In this document: in pieces, positions 48,867 to 57,388 of the stretch
Layout: every line of letters starts with the position of its first letter
Numbering within the stretch: position 1 is the stretch's first letter
Assembly: GCA_965371445.1 (NCBI GenBank)
Contig: CBDUYN010000012.1
Location: forward strand, 1 to 64,000
Length of the DNA: 64,000 nt
From: DASWIG01 sp965371445
GTDB taxonomy: Bacteria > Acidobacteriota > Thermoanaerobaculia > Multivoradales > J023
Direction of reading: 5' to 3'
The notes under the pieces: model-generated
The model's input: the letters and a program-made list of their open reading frames with translations, nothing else
Database searches by the model: none
Told to the model about the DNA's origin: nothing
Translations under genes and position numbers: made by a program

Positions 48867-51230
48867 TCAGCCGCCCCGGCGTCCGCCGAGGCGTCCGCCG
48901 CCCATGCGGCCACCGCCCATCGAGCGTCCGCGTGAGCCGCTCGAGTAGCCGCCCTGCGAGCGCCAGTTGTCGTAGCGTCCGCTGTTGACGTTGCCACGCT
49001 GGCGACCCGACTGGCTCCGGTTGAGGTCGCGGATGACATCGCTCGAGCCGCGCGAGCCGGCACGGTCGCGTACCGCGTCGCGCTGAGCGTCGCTGAGCCC
49101 CGAGCCGGCACGGTCCCGCACGGCGTCGCGTTGCTCCGGCGACAGCCCGTCGCTGACCTTGTCCCAGCCGCCACCCTTGCCGCCGTGCTTGTACCAGCCG
49201 TCGTCGCCGCGGCGATAGACGTCACCGTCACGGCCGACGTAGAGGTCGTCCTTGCCGCGCACGAATCCGGCCCGCCCGTCGCCCGTGTCGACGACCCCGC
49301 CGGCGCGTCCGCTCGAGTCGCGAAAGCCGCGGACGCTGCCCCGGGCGTCGCTGTAGTAGCCCGACTTGAGCCACTGGTCGCCGCGCGAGACGACACCCTG
49401 GCCCCAGCTCCCGTAGGCGTCGTAGGAACGGTAGCCCGCCGCTCCCACGCCGGTGCGCGGGTTGAAGGCGGCACCGTAGGCGGAACCGCCGCCCGCGCCG
49501 TAGGCGTAGCCGCCGCGGGCGTAGGTCCCGGTCGTCGGGTTGTAGGATGCGCCGAAGCCGGCGCCCCCGTAAGGACCGTAGTAGGCGTAGCCGCGGCCGT
49601 AGAACCCGGTCGACGGGTTGTACCAAGCACCGGCACCGTAGGTGTAGGGGTAGGAGTAGTAGATCGGATAGGGGTAGTAGAACGGATCGTAGTAGTAGTA
49701 GGGCGAGTAGTAATAACCCGTCCCCCAGACCACGCAGCCCCAGGAAACGTAGACGCCCATGTAGCCCGGCGTGTAGCCGTAGACCACCGTCTCAGGCGTC
49801 GAGTCGTAGGCGTAGACGTAGGTCGTGTGGTGGACCGGCGACTCCGACGGGATCGAGTAGATCTCCTTGGGGACTTCCGGGGCGACCGTCCACGGTCCCG
49901 TCGGGGCCGCGGCGAGGAACCACACACCCTTTTGACAGAGGTAGTAGGAGTCGTCGCCGACGCGGATGACGTCGGAGGCGGTGTTGATGGCGTAGGCGAG
50001 CTCCGTGCCCTCGATGTCCCGGAACTCGGGGTCGCCGACGTACTCGACCTTCACCTCCTTGGGCGCGTCCTCGCGGCTGACCACGGCGACGGTCGGGATC
50101 TGCGCCTGGAGGATCGCCTCCTCGGCCTGCGGCGTCCCCGGCACCGACGCCAGGACCGCTCCCTTGGCGTGGTCCTCGGGGATGTCGGCGAAGCCGTCGG
50201 GGAGCTTGCCGGTAGCCGCCGACCAGTCCCCTTCGAGGTCGTCGTTCTTGAACCAGCGGCCCGCCACCAGGTAGTAGTAGTGGCCGTCGTCGATGTGGCG
50301 GAAGAGATCCACCTCGGTGTTCTCGACGAAGAGGACCGGCGTGTCGGGGACCGGCACCAGCTTGGGCTCGCCTTCGATCACGATGAGCTCGGCGGGCGCG
50401 GTGGAGACGAAGACCGCGGGGACGTTCTTCGGCGAGATCTTGGTGCCGGGGACGTGGATCCTCACCTGGCGGAAGTTGTCGTTCATAGGAAGCTTCTTGA
50501 ACGCCTTGGGGAGCTTCTTGGCGGCGCTCCAGGGACCCTGGAGCGCCGGGGCGGTGAGCCAGCCCGTCTCCTTGCGGAGATAGAGGGTGGTCTTGCCCTT
50601 CTCGTACTGGAAGAGGTCCCAGTTGGTATTCGCGGCGTAGCTTAAGTCGTCGACGCCCGAGGGGATCCAGGCCGGGTCGCCGTTGACGTTGACCAAAACC
50701 GCCGGCTTCGTGCTCACGAAGATGGCCGGCGGCTTGTCGTTGAGCTCGACCTTGCGGCCCTGGACCTCCGACTTCGAGATCCCGGCGAGGACCCTGTCGA
50801 GCGACACGGCGATCGGTTTCTCAGGGAACGTCGAGCGGACAATTTCCCGGACTCGTTCCGGGGAGGTGCCGTCGATCTCCGGGATGCGGATCTCGGCGAG
50901 CTCGAGGTCGTGGATGAAGACGGTCCGGGTATCCATGTGGGTGTCGGTCTTCGCCACCAGCTTGACCGCTCCGGCGACGCCCTCCTCGGCACCCGGCGCG
51001 GTGAGCATCACGGCCGCGTAGGCCTCCATCCTGAGGTAGTCGTCCCAGCTCCGGATCTGGGGCTGGTAGACGACGAGGCGGTAGTCCTCGCCGGTGAATT
51101 CCCGGGGCCAGCCGAGGTTGGGCCGGGCCTCGGCAGCGTCGGCCGGCGCGGTTTCTTCCTCGGAGAGGAGGGGAAAAGCTCCTGCCACGAGCAGGGCGAA
51201 GAGAAGAAGGGTGAGAGCTCTGCGGATCAT
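48867..51230 (-). CDS. Large Tyr/Gly-rich secreted protein, second copy
   Basis: A 787-aa paralogue of 24410-26887. The signal peptide is RRALTLLLFALLVAGAFPLL. Beta repeats carry NTNWDLFQYEKGKTTLYLRK and NTEVDLFRHIDDGHYYYLVA. The middle is the Tyr-rich part (GTGYYYSPYYYYDPFYYPYP) and YNPxTGxYxRGxYAYGPYGGAG repeats, then DGDVYRRGDDGWYKHGGKGG. Two copies of an RDAVRDRAGS heptad follow, with a Gly/Arg tail. Unlike the first copy it lacks a lipobox. Upstream lies a shared promoter element (51291-51335). Function unknown; the repeats suggest an extracellular adhesive or surface-layer role (inference). Confidence 0.8.
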   Translation of the reverse strand: MIRRALTLLLFALLVAGAFPLLSEEETAPADAAEARPNLGWPREFTGEDYRLVVYQPQIRSWDDYLRMEAYAAVMLTAPGAEEGVAGAVKLVAKTDTHMDTRTVFIHDLELAEIRIPEIDGTSPERVREIVRSTFPEKPIAVSLDRVLAGISKSEVQGRKVELNDKPPAIFVSTKPAVLVNVNGDPAWIPSGVDDLSYAANTNWDLFQYEKGKTTLYLRKETGWLTAPALQGPWSAAKKLPKAFKKLPMNDNFRQVRIHVPGTKISPKNVPAVFVSTAPAELIVIEGEPKLVPVPDTPVLFVENTEVDLFRHIDDGHYYYLVAGRWFKNDDLEGDWSAATGKLPDGFADIPEDHAKGAVLASVPGTPQAEEAILQAQIPTVAVVSREDAPKEVKVEYVGDPEFRDIEGTELAYAINTASDVIRVGDDSYYLCQKGVWFLAAAPTGPWTVAPEVPKEIYSIPSESPVHHTTYVYAYDSTPETVVYGYTPGYMGVYVSWGCVVWGTGYYYSPYYYYDPFYYPYPIYYSYPYTYGAGAWYNPSTGFYGRGYAYYGPYGGAGFGASYNPTTGTYARGGYAYGAGGGSAYGAAFNPRTGVGAAGYRSYDAYGSWGQGVVSRGDQWLKSGYYSDARGSVRGFRDSSGRAGGVVDTGDGRAGFVRGKDDLYVGRDGDVYRRGDDGWYKHGGKGGGWDKVSDGLSPEQRDAVRDRAGSGLSDAQRDAVRDRAGSRGSSDVIRDLNRSQSGRQRGNVNSGRYDNWRSQGGYSSGSRGRSMGGGRMGGGRLGGRRGG

Positions 51231-51290
51231 TGCTGGTCTCCTGGGTGTAGGTCTTGAAGCTGGCCGGAGGGTCGAAGGGCCAGGGAAGAG

Positions 51291-51335
51291 AGTATTGCGG
51301 AATCACTGTAACGGAAAAATGAGACCTTGGTCCTA
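51291..51335 (-). promoter_or_regulatory. Operator TAGGACCAAGGTC plus CAATACT box
   Basis: On the minus strand, TAGGACCAAGGTC (51335-51323) contains the inverted repeat GGACC-AA-GGTC. The next element, CAATACT (51297-51291), resembles a -10 box and lies 25 nt downstream. The predicted start of transcription would be near 51283, about 53 nt before the ATG at 51230. The operator begins with the TAG stop codon of the upstream gene. The same two elements at identical spacing precede the receiver gene at 62185. Confidence 0.6.
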
Positions 51336-54300
51336 TGGCGGGCCCAATTCCTCGAACGACGCCTCGACAAGCGTCAGCCGTAGCCGCACGGGCATCCCGG
51401 CCGCCGCTTCGAGCCGCTGGCGGGCGGTTTCGAACCTCTCCGGATCGAGCTCTTCGTCAGTGTAGATCGTCCCCTCGACCACCAGCTCGTCGCCCCAGCT
51501 TTGCACCGAGAGATTCTCGACTCGCAGCTCCTGGTCGGCACGTCGCAACTGCGAGAGGATCAACGCCTCCAGACGGTGGGTCTGGATCGAGGTTCGTGTC
51601 TGAAAGCCCAGGGGGATGGCGACGAGGACGATCGCCACGGCCGCCCACAGGATGGCGCGCCGCGCCGCCCGGTCGCGCCCCGTACGGGACGGACGGAAGC
51701 CGAGCAGCAAGAAGATGAGAGCGCCGACCAGGACGATGCCGGCGAAGTTGGTGAGGAAGAGCAGCAAGGCGCCGCCGCCCAGGCGGAAGTTGGACGAGCC
51801 CAGGCCCCAGCCGGCGACGCAGAGCGGCGGCACCAGGGCGACGCTGATCGCCACCCCGGGCAAGGCCGCCGCCACCGACTTGCGGCTGACTCCGTAGGCC
51901 GCCGCCGCCCCGGCCATCACCGCCACCAGGAGGTCGAGGAGGCTCGGCTCGCCGCGCGCCAGCATCTCGTGCGTCGGTGGACGCGGCGGTAAGAGCAGCG
52001 CCGAGGCCGTCCCCACGGCGAGGGCCACCGCGACCCCCTTGAAGGCGGAGGAGGCACCGCGGCGGATCAGCCGTACGTTGCCCTGGACGATGCCTTGTCC
52101 CACGGCGAGGATCGGGCTCATGAGCGGCGCCACCAGCATCGCGCCGATGATGACCGCGCCGCTGTCCAAGATGAGCCCCAACGAGGCGATGGCCGAGGCC
52201 AGGAAGATCAGGACGTAGTAGTCGACGCCGGCCCGCGCCGACTGGCGCATCTGCGCGAAGACCTCGGAGCGCTCGCGGACCGAGAGCGTCGGCAGTGGGC
52301 TCGAGACGAGCTCCCAGAGCCGACGCAACCAGTATCCCGAGACCCGCTCCGCCCTCTTGACGACGACGGTCGCCGCTTCCCGTCCCGCGGCGACTTCGGC
52401 CGGCAATCCGCCGAGGACCGTGCGCTGGAGGAGCCGGTCGACCGAAGCGCCGAGGAGCAGGACGTCGGTCCCCGCGGCCGAGTGAAGGATGCCCTGGGCG
52501 GCGTCGACGGCATCGACGACGAGGGGTTCCGCGGGCCCCGGCCGTGCCGTGCGGGTCTTCGCCACCGCCTCCCGGGCTTCTCGCTCCGCGCCCCGGGCGT
52601 CGACTCCGAGCACCGTGAGCCGGGCGTCGTAGACGGCGGCGAGGGCCTCGCCGAGCTCGAGGGCGACCGGGGCGTGAGGTCCGCCGGCCGTCGCCACCAT
52701 CACCTCTTCGGCGGTGTCCGGCAGCAGGGAGTGGAGCACTGCCACGCTACGATGCGTCGCCGGGAAGACCTCCTCGACCACGGCCTCGTGCTCGCCCTCG
52801 ACTCCCGCGGCCGGCCAGCCCAGGAGGAGGAAGTCGACCCGGTTCTCGGCCGCGGTGGCGAGAATGCCCGCGTTCGGCGACGGCGCGATGCGCACCAGCG
52901 GACGGACCGGCGTTTCGTCTTTCCGCGCGCTCCCGATCAGCTTCTCGAGGTCTTGCCACACCTCGGCGGCCGTTTCGCGGATCTCGTCGAGCGGTACTTT
53001 CTCGTCGAGCGGTACGACCTGCAGCACCAGGAGCTCACCGCCGCGCGAACGCGCCAGGGCCGTCCCGAGCCGGATCAGCGACGCGGTCGCCGCCGGCTCG
53101 CCGCCGACGCTCGCCAGGACCCGATAGACCTCCGGCTCGTCCGGGTCGACCTCGCCACGGCCGCCGCGGTCGACCAGGTACGTCCGCTGATGGAGCGCCA
53201 CCACGCGATGGCGTGCGTAGGTCCAGAAGACGAGGCCGCCCAGAAGCCCCCAGCCGAGTCCCAGCGCGAGGCTCGTCCGGGGCAGGATGAGCGCGAAGAA
53301 AACGGCGCTCGCCGCCGCCAGCCCCGGCACTAGCGGATGGAGCGGCAACCGAGGACGCCGGCCGGACGACAGCTCCCCGGCCGGACGACGGAGATGGGGC
53401 CAGAGAACCAGGAAGCCTGTCAACAGGGCGAGGAAGCTGGCGACGCCGGCGAGGTCCAGCCGGGGCAAGGCCGTGCAAAGGGCCGCGAACAGAAAGAAGA
53501 AGAAGAGCGGTCGCCGCAACGCGCCAAGCCCCTCGAGCGAGACCAGCCACCGCGGCAGGAGGCCGTCGCGGGCCATGGCCCGCACGACCCGTACGCCGCG
53601 TTCCAGGGCGCGCTGGAGGCCGAGCCCGCAGAGCAGGACCGTGGTGACGTTCAGCAAGAGCACCAGGCGGTTTTCGTCCCACGAGACCTGGGAGAGGAAG
53701 CTTTCCCGGTCGGTCAGGATCTCCGAGTGGCGCAGGACGAGGAAAGCCGCCGGCGCTCCCAGCAGAGCGACCGGAAGCCAGGCCACCAGCAACGCCCGAG
53801 GGAGTGTCTTCGAGGGCTGCCGGAGCTGTCCGCGCAGATCGAGGATCAGCTCAAGACCCCAGAGCCCGGCCCCCAGGAGCGCGACGCTCGCCAGCCAGTG
53901 GCGTTGGGAGTCGACGTCGATCTCCATGCCGAGGTTCGACGCCGGGCGGGTGAACCCCCATGCCGTCATCGCGGCCAGCGCGACGAGCGCTCCCCAGAGG
54001 AGGATCGCCTGCCGGCGCCAGCTGCGGCGGAAGCTGAGGAGATTGTGGAGCGTGAAACCCCCCAGGACCGCGAGCGCCAGCACTCCGGTTTCGTACCGTG
54101 CCCCGAAGAGCAGCTGGAAACCGACTTCGAGACGGTAAGCGACGCCCCAGGCGAGAAGCGCCGTCACCGTCGAGTAGCCGCCGAGGAGCAACCAGCCGGC
54201 GAAGAAGAGCCCTTTCGCCGAGCCGCTGGCGCGAGCGACCTTGTAGACGCTGGCGCTGCCGTGTAGCTCGCAAGAGCGCTCGGCGTAGCCCAGGAGAAGC

Positions 54301-54470
54301 GGCAGGTAGAGGAGCCCGGCGAGGAGAAAGGCGAACGGCGCCTCGTCGCCGGAGAGGCGCAAGACCTCGCCGCTCACCACCAGGACGCCCAGCGGGACGC
54401 TGACCGACAGGCCGGCCGCCGTCGCGGCCGGCAGGCCGAGAACCCGGCTGAAGTCGACAGCGGGTCTCAT
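51333..54470 (-). CDS. APC-family permease fused to Usp and DUF389 domains
   Basis: About 1045 aa from ATG 54470. Residues 1-450 are an amino-acid-permease-type transporter of the APC family (VSVPLGVLVVSGEVLRLSGD, ELHGSASVYKVARASGSAKG, about twelve helices). Residues 470-740 contain universal-stress-protein-like alpha/beta domains (VYRVLASVGGEPAATASLIR, VDFLLLGWP, VATAGGPHAPVALELGEALA). Residues 750-1045 are DUF389 (ASAIASLGLILDSGAVIIGA, MLVAPLMSPILAVGQGIVQG, further helices and a C-terminal soluble domain). Usp-APC and Usp-DUF389 combinations are known separately; three in one chain is unusual. The start follows the porin gene by 19 nt. Substrate unknown. Confidence 0.8.
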   Translation of the reverse strand: MRPAVDFSRVLGLPAATAAGLSVSVPLGVLVVSGEVLRLSGDEAPFAFLLAGLLYLPLLLGYAERSCELHGSASVYKVARASGSAKGLFFAGWLLLGGYSTVTALLAWGVAYRLEVGFQLLFGARYETGVLALAVLGGFTLHNLLSFRRSWRRQAILLWGALVALAAMTAWGFTRPASNLGMEIDVDSQRHWLASVALLGAGLWGLELILDLRGQLRQPSKTLPRALLVAWLPVALLGAPAAFLVLRHSEILTDRESFLSQVSWDENRLVLLLNVTTVLLCGLGLQRALERGVRVVRAMARDGLLPRWLVSLEGLGALRRPLFFFFLFAALCTALPRLDLAGVASFLALLTGFLVLWPHLRRPAGELSSGRRPRLPLHPLVPGLAAASAVFFALILPRTSLALGLGWGLLGGLVFWTYARHRVVALHQRTYLVDRGGRGEVDPDEPEVYRVLASVGGEPAATASLIRLGTALARSRGGELLVLQVVPLDEKVPLDEIRETAAEVWQDLEKLIGSARKDETPVRPLVRIAPSPNAGILATAAENRVDFLLLGWPAAGVEGEHEAVVEEVFPATHRSVAVLHSLLPDTAEEVMVATAGGPHAPVALELGEALAAVYDARLTVLGVDARGAEREAREAVAKTRTARPGPAEPLVVDAVDAAQGILHSAAGTDVLLLGASVDRLLQRTVLGGLPAEVAAGREAATVVVKRAERVSGYWLRRLWELVSSPLPTLSVRERSEVFAQMRQSARAGVDYYVLIFLASAIASLGLILDSGAVIIGAMLVAPLMSPILAVGQGIVQGNVRLIRRGASSAFKGVAVALAVGTASALLLPPRPPTHEMLARGEPSLLDLLVAVMAGAAAAYGVSRKSVAAALPGVAISVALVPPLCVAGWGLGSSNFRLGGGALLLFLTNFAGIVLVGALIFLLLGFRPSRTGRDRAARRAILWAAVAIVLVAIPLGFQTRTSIQTHRLEALILSQLRRADQELRVENLSVQSWGDELVVEGTIYTDEELDPERFETARQRLEAAAGMPVRLRLTLVEASFEELGPP

Positions 54471-54489
54471 CCCGTCGGCCGCTTTCTCC

Positions 54490-55347
54490 CTAGAACGCGA
54501 GGCGGGCGTAGAGCTGGAAGCCGCTGATACCGTACTCGACGCTGCCCCGGAACCGCTTCTTGTCGGTGTCGACGTCGTACTGCAGCGAGCTAAAGGAGAA
54601 GCCAAACCCGAAATGCTCGGTCGTCCGGTGCTCCAGGGCCGCGTTCAAGTCGATGGTCTCGCCGGAGATGTCGTCGACGGTCACCGCGGTGATGATCCGG
54701 GCTCCGGCTTTGAAGACGAACTTGTGCGGCATGGCGTAGCGCAACGCGATGCCCACGAGCGGCACCGGAGCGTCGACGCTGGCGCCTTGCTCGATCAAGC
54801 CGATGTCGGTGTTGGCGGCTCTCAGCCTGGCGTCTATGGTCAGGAACGAGACCCCGCCGGCCGAGACCCCGAAGGCCAGCTTCTCTTTCAAGACCACCCA
54901 CCAGATCCAGGAAAACTCGAAGACCTCGCTCTTGAACTCGCCTTCGACGTCGACGTTGATCGGGAAGGTCCGGTCGCCGAATTGGATCTCGCGCGTCAGG
55001 GTCGTTGACGCGGAGCGCGACAGCGAGAAATAGCCGAAGTTGAGCTGGTGACGGGGCCGGATGCGCCATTCGAGGCCCAGGCGGAAGAGGGTGTCGGAGT
55101 CCTTGAGGCCGATCTCGTTCTCGAAGTCGAAGCGGTCGCCGAGGCCGAGGTCGATCTTCGAGTCGACGCGGGCCTTGGTGTTGAGCGTCGTGTAGAAGCC
55201 CCCCAGGGTGATCGCGAAGCGGTCGAGGGTCGGGTGGTCGAGGTGCTCGTCACCGGCGAGGACCGGCTGGGCGCAGAGGCCGGCGAGCAAAGCGACGGCT
55301 GCCAGCCCGGCGAGACGTGGGAAGCGGTGTGCAGGCGTTCGGGACAT
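54490..55347 (-). CDS. Outer-membrane beta-barrel protein
   Basis: A 285-aa protein with signal peptide (LAAVALLAGLCAQPVLAG) and a barrel of alternating strands: RFAITLGGFYTTLNTKARVD, LFRLGLEWRIRPRHQLNFGY, FSLSRSASTTLTREIQFGD and so on. It ends GFQLYARLAF with the C-terminal Phe signal for BAM. No Pfam-level family is recognised; resembles small OmpW/porin-like proteins. It lies between DUF3604 and the APC-Usp-DUF389 gene in one minus-strand run and could be the outer-membrane pore for substrates of either. Confidence 0.75.
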   Translation of the reverse strand: MSRTPAHRFPRLAGLAAVALLAGLCAQPVLAGDEHLDHPTLDRFAITLGGFYTTLNTKARVDSKIDLGLGDRFDFENEIGLKDSDTLFRLGLEWRIRPRHQLNFGYFSLSRSASTTLTREIQFGDRTFPINVDVEGEFKSEVFEFSWIWWVVLKEKLAFGVSAGGVSFLTIDARLRAANTDIGLIEQGASVDAPVPLVGIALRYAMPHKFVFKAGARIITAVTVDDISGETIDLNAALEHRTTEHFGFGFSFSSLQYDVDTDKKRFRGSVEYGISGFQLYARLAF

Positions 55348-55427
55348 CGTCGTTCCTTTCTGGACGGACGGCGGCGACCACTGGAGGATGAGCGGTCCCC
55401 GGGTAAGTCGGAGTAGCGGCTATCCTA

Positions 55428-57359
55428 TCAGCGCGGAGTCGGGATGTGATCCGGTGTGTACCAGATCGGTGACGTATAGGCCCTTTCCTGGGTCGTCATC
55501 GGCACCTCCCGGCCCGTCTCGACACCGAAGCGCACCGCCTCGTAGGCCGTCCACCGCGGGGTCGGGATCTCGAGGACCCGGGCGTAGTAGAAAGCCCGCC
55601 GGCCCGCGTCGAAGTCCGGATCCTGCCAGACCGTGATGAGCTCGGGATCGCCGATGGTGTTGGTCCAGGTGGCGTTCGCGACGTCGACCGTGTTGCCGAC
55701 CGGCTCGCGGCAACGGCCGTCACTCCCGACGGTGCGGCCGTCCGAGACCGCGACGTCGTAGATTTTCTCCTGGAGCTTGCCGGCATCGTCGAGCCAGCCC
55801 TTGACGACCTGGATGCGGTCGAGGTTGGCTCCGAAGGGATCTTTCAACGCGGCGACGAGAAAGCTCGGTGCCGCCCCGTCGGGCGCCTTGGACAGGTCGC
55901 CGCCCATGGGGACGCCCCTCGTATAGCCGATCGCGCCCGGGTTCCTGGTCTTGGCGTCGGCGGCCTCGAACTCCCAGCCGCCGAAGAAGCGAACCATCAT
56001 CCGCGAGCCGGTCGTGGCATAGGTTTCCCGGCGGGCCATGGCGTCGAAGAGGGCTTCGCGGGTGTTCTCGCGCGCCCAGACGGCGGCGTAGCCCGAAGCG
56101 GCCTGTTGCCAGCCCATGAGCTGCATCCCGTTGCTCGCCATGACCGGATGCTCCATTCGCTCGGGGCTCGGCTCCGAGCCCGAGTGCTTGCCGAAGAAGT
56201 TCTCTTCCTCGGCGCTCGCCAGACTGGTATGACTGTCGGTCGAACCGATCAACCCGAACTTGAAGGGGTTCGTGCCGAGCTCGTCTTCGAGCCGTAGGCC
56301 GAGCTTCAAGGCGGACCGGACGTACTCGTACTGCAACATGTCGTCCTCTTTCGGCTCGCTGAAGTTGAGGTTGGAGACATCCCAGGTTTCGTAGTCGGCG
56401 AACTCGTCGTTCGGCGACAGGAAGGGATGGGCCTCGCCGTCGCCCTTGATCTGAGTCGCTTCGACCAGCGGCTCCCAGCGCTGACGGCGCTCGGCATAAT
56501 CCTGGTCGAGCGGCTCTCCACCCAGGGTCTCGACGGAAAACATCATGCCGTTCGAGAGGTTGCCGTTGTGGGGAATGGCGAGGACCTGGCCGCCGGTCTT
56601 CTCTTCGTATTCAGCAAGGGCTGTCCATAGGTCTTCCGGATCGATGCTGTCCGTGGCGGTGTAGGGGATGATACGGGAGGCCTTGTCGCCGTCGTCGCGG
56701 AAGATGACGACGCGATGCATGTTGTTTCCCGGCGGCGCCAGCGACGTCCATTCGTAGCCGATGAACGCCGTGAACCGACCGGGCTCGTTGTAGCGTTCGG
56801 CGGCATCGACGACGTTGTCCCAGACCGGCCGCATGATCTTCGGATCGTTCGGTGCCCAGGGGAACTCGCCGCGGGAGAAAAGATCGATCATCTCCAGAGC
56901 CGCCTTGACCGCGGACTGCCCACCTTCGTTGATCATCTTATTCCAGCGCCGTCCCTCCTCGGAGCCCAGGAGCAGGGGGTCGGCTCCCAGGAGCATAGGA
57001 AAAAACCCCATCGCGTCGGAGTGATCCGCGACCACGAGGAAATCCAGAGGTCGCGAAAGCTTGGCCCGTACTCCGGTTGAGGAGACGACTTCCTCACCGC
57101 GAGCGAAACGGTAAGCCTCGTTGAGACCGAGACGGTTCCCGAAGGCACCGGCGTCCATCGACAGCGCGGTGTGGAGATGCGTGTCACCCCAGAAGACCTG
57201 TGTCGGGAACGATCGGCCGGCATAGGGCGAGAAGTTCTTCGAACCGAACGCGGCCTCGACGTCCTTGGGATCGGTGGGGAAGTCTTGAGCCCAGGCACTC
57301 AGGCTTATCGCGATTGTCAAGAGGCAGGTCAACGTAGCTTGGAAAGCGGTGCTTCTCAT
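55428..57359 (-). CDS. DUF3604 family secreted predicted metal hydrolase
   Basis: A 643-aa protein, complete. Signal peptide ends SAWAQ. Motifs are WGDTHLHTALSMDAG, FLVVADHSDAMGF, IPHNGNLSNGMMF, IGSTDSHTSLASAEEENFFG, TTGSRMMVRFFGGWEFE and the final RAYTSPIWYTP, with an extra DHIPTPR tail. It is the last member of a minus-strand run of sulfatase, sulfatase, DUF3604, DUF3604. Only 29 bp separate it from the previous DUF3604 gene. Substrate unknown; the conserved HxH suggests a metal-dependent hydrolase (inference). Confidence 0.9.
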   Translation of the reverse strand: MRSTAFQATLTCLLTIAISLSAWAQDFPTDPKDVEAAFGSKNFSPYAGRSFPTQVFWGDTHLHTALSMDAGAFGNRLGLNEAYRFARGEEVVSSTGVRAKLSRPLDFLVVADHSDAMGFFPMLLGADPLLLGSEEGRRWNKMINEGGQSAVKAALEMIDLFSRGEFPWAPNDPKIMRPVWDNVVDAAERYNEPGRFTAFIGYEWTSLAPPGNNMHRVVIFRDDGDKASRIIPYTATDSIDPEDLWTALAEYEEKTGGQVLAIPHNGNLSNGMMFSVETLGGEPLDQDYAERRQRWEPLVEATQIKGDGEAHPFLSPNDEFADYETWDVSNLNFSEPKEDDMLQYEYVRSALKLGLRLEDELGTNPFKFGLIGSTDSHTSLASAEEENFFGKHSGSEPSPERMEHPVMASNGMQLMGWQQAASGYAAVWARENTREALFDAMARRETYATTGSRMMVRFFGGWEFEAADAKTRNPGAIGYTRGVPMGGDLSKAPDGAAPSFLVAALKDPFGANLDRIQVVKGWLDDAGKLQEKIYDVAVSDGRTVGSDGRCREPVGNTVDVANATWTNTIGDPELITVWQDPDFDAGRRAFYYARVLEIPTPRWTAYEAVRFGVETGREVPMTTQERAYTSPIWYTPDHIPTPR

Positions 57360-57388
57360 GTGGAATTCTCCTTACGTTTACAGGCTCT

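Noticed and set aside
49131..50645. 504-residue plus-strand frame opposite the large Tyr/Gly-rich protein
   Set aside because: Val/Arg/Asp-rich shadow of the repetitive coding sequence.
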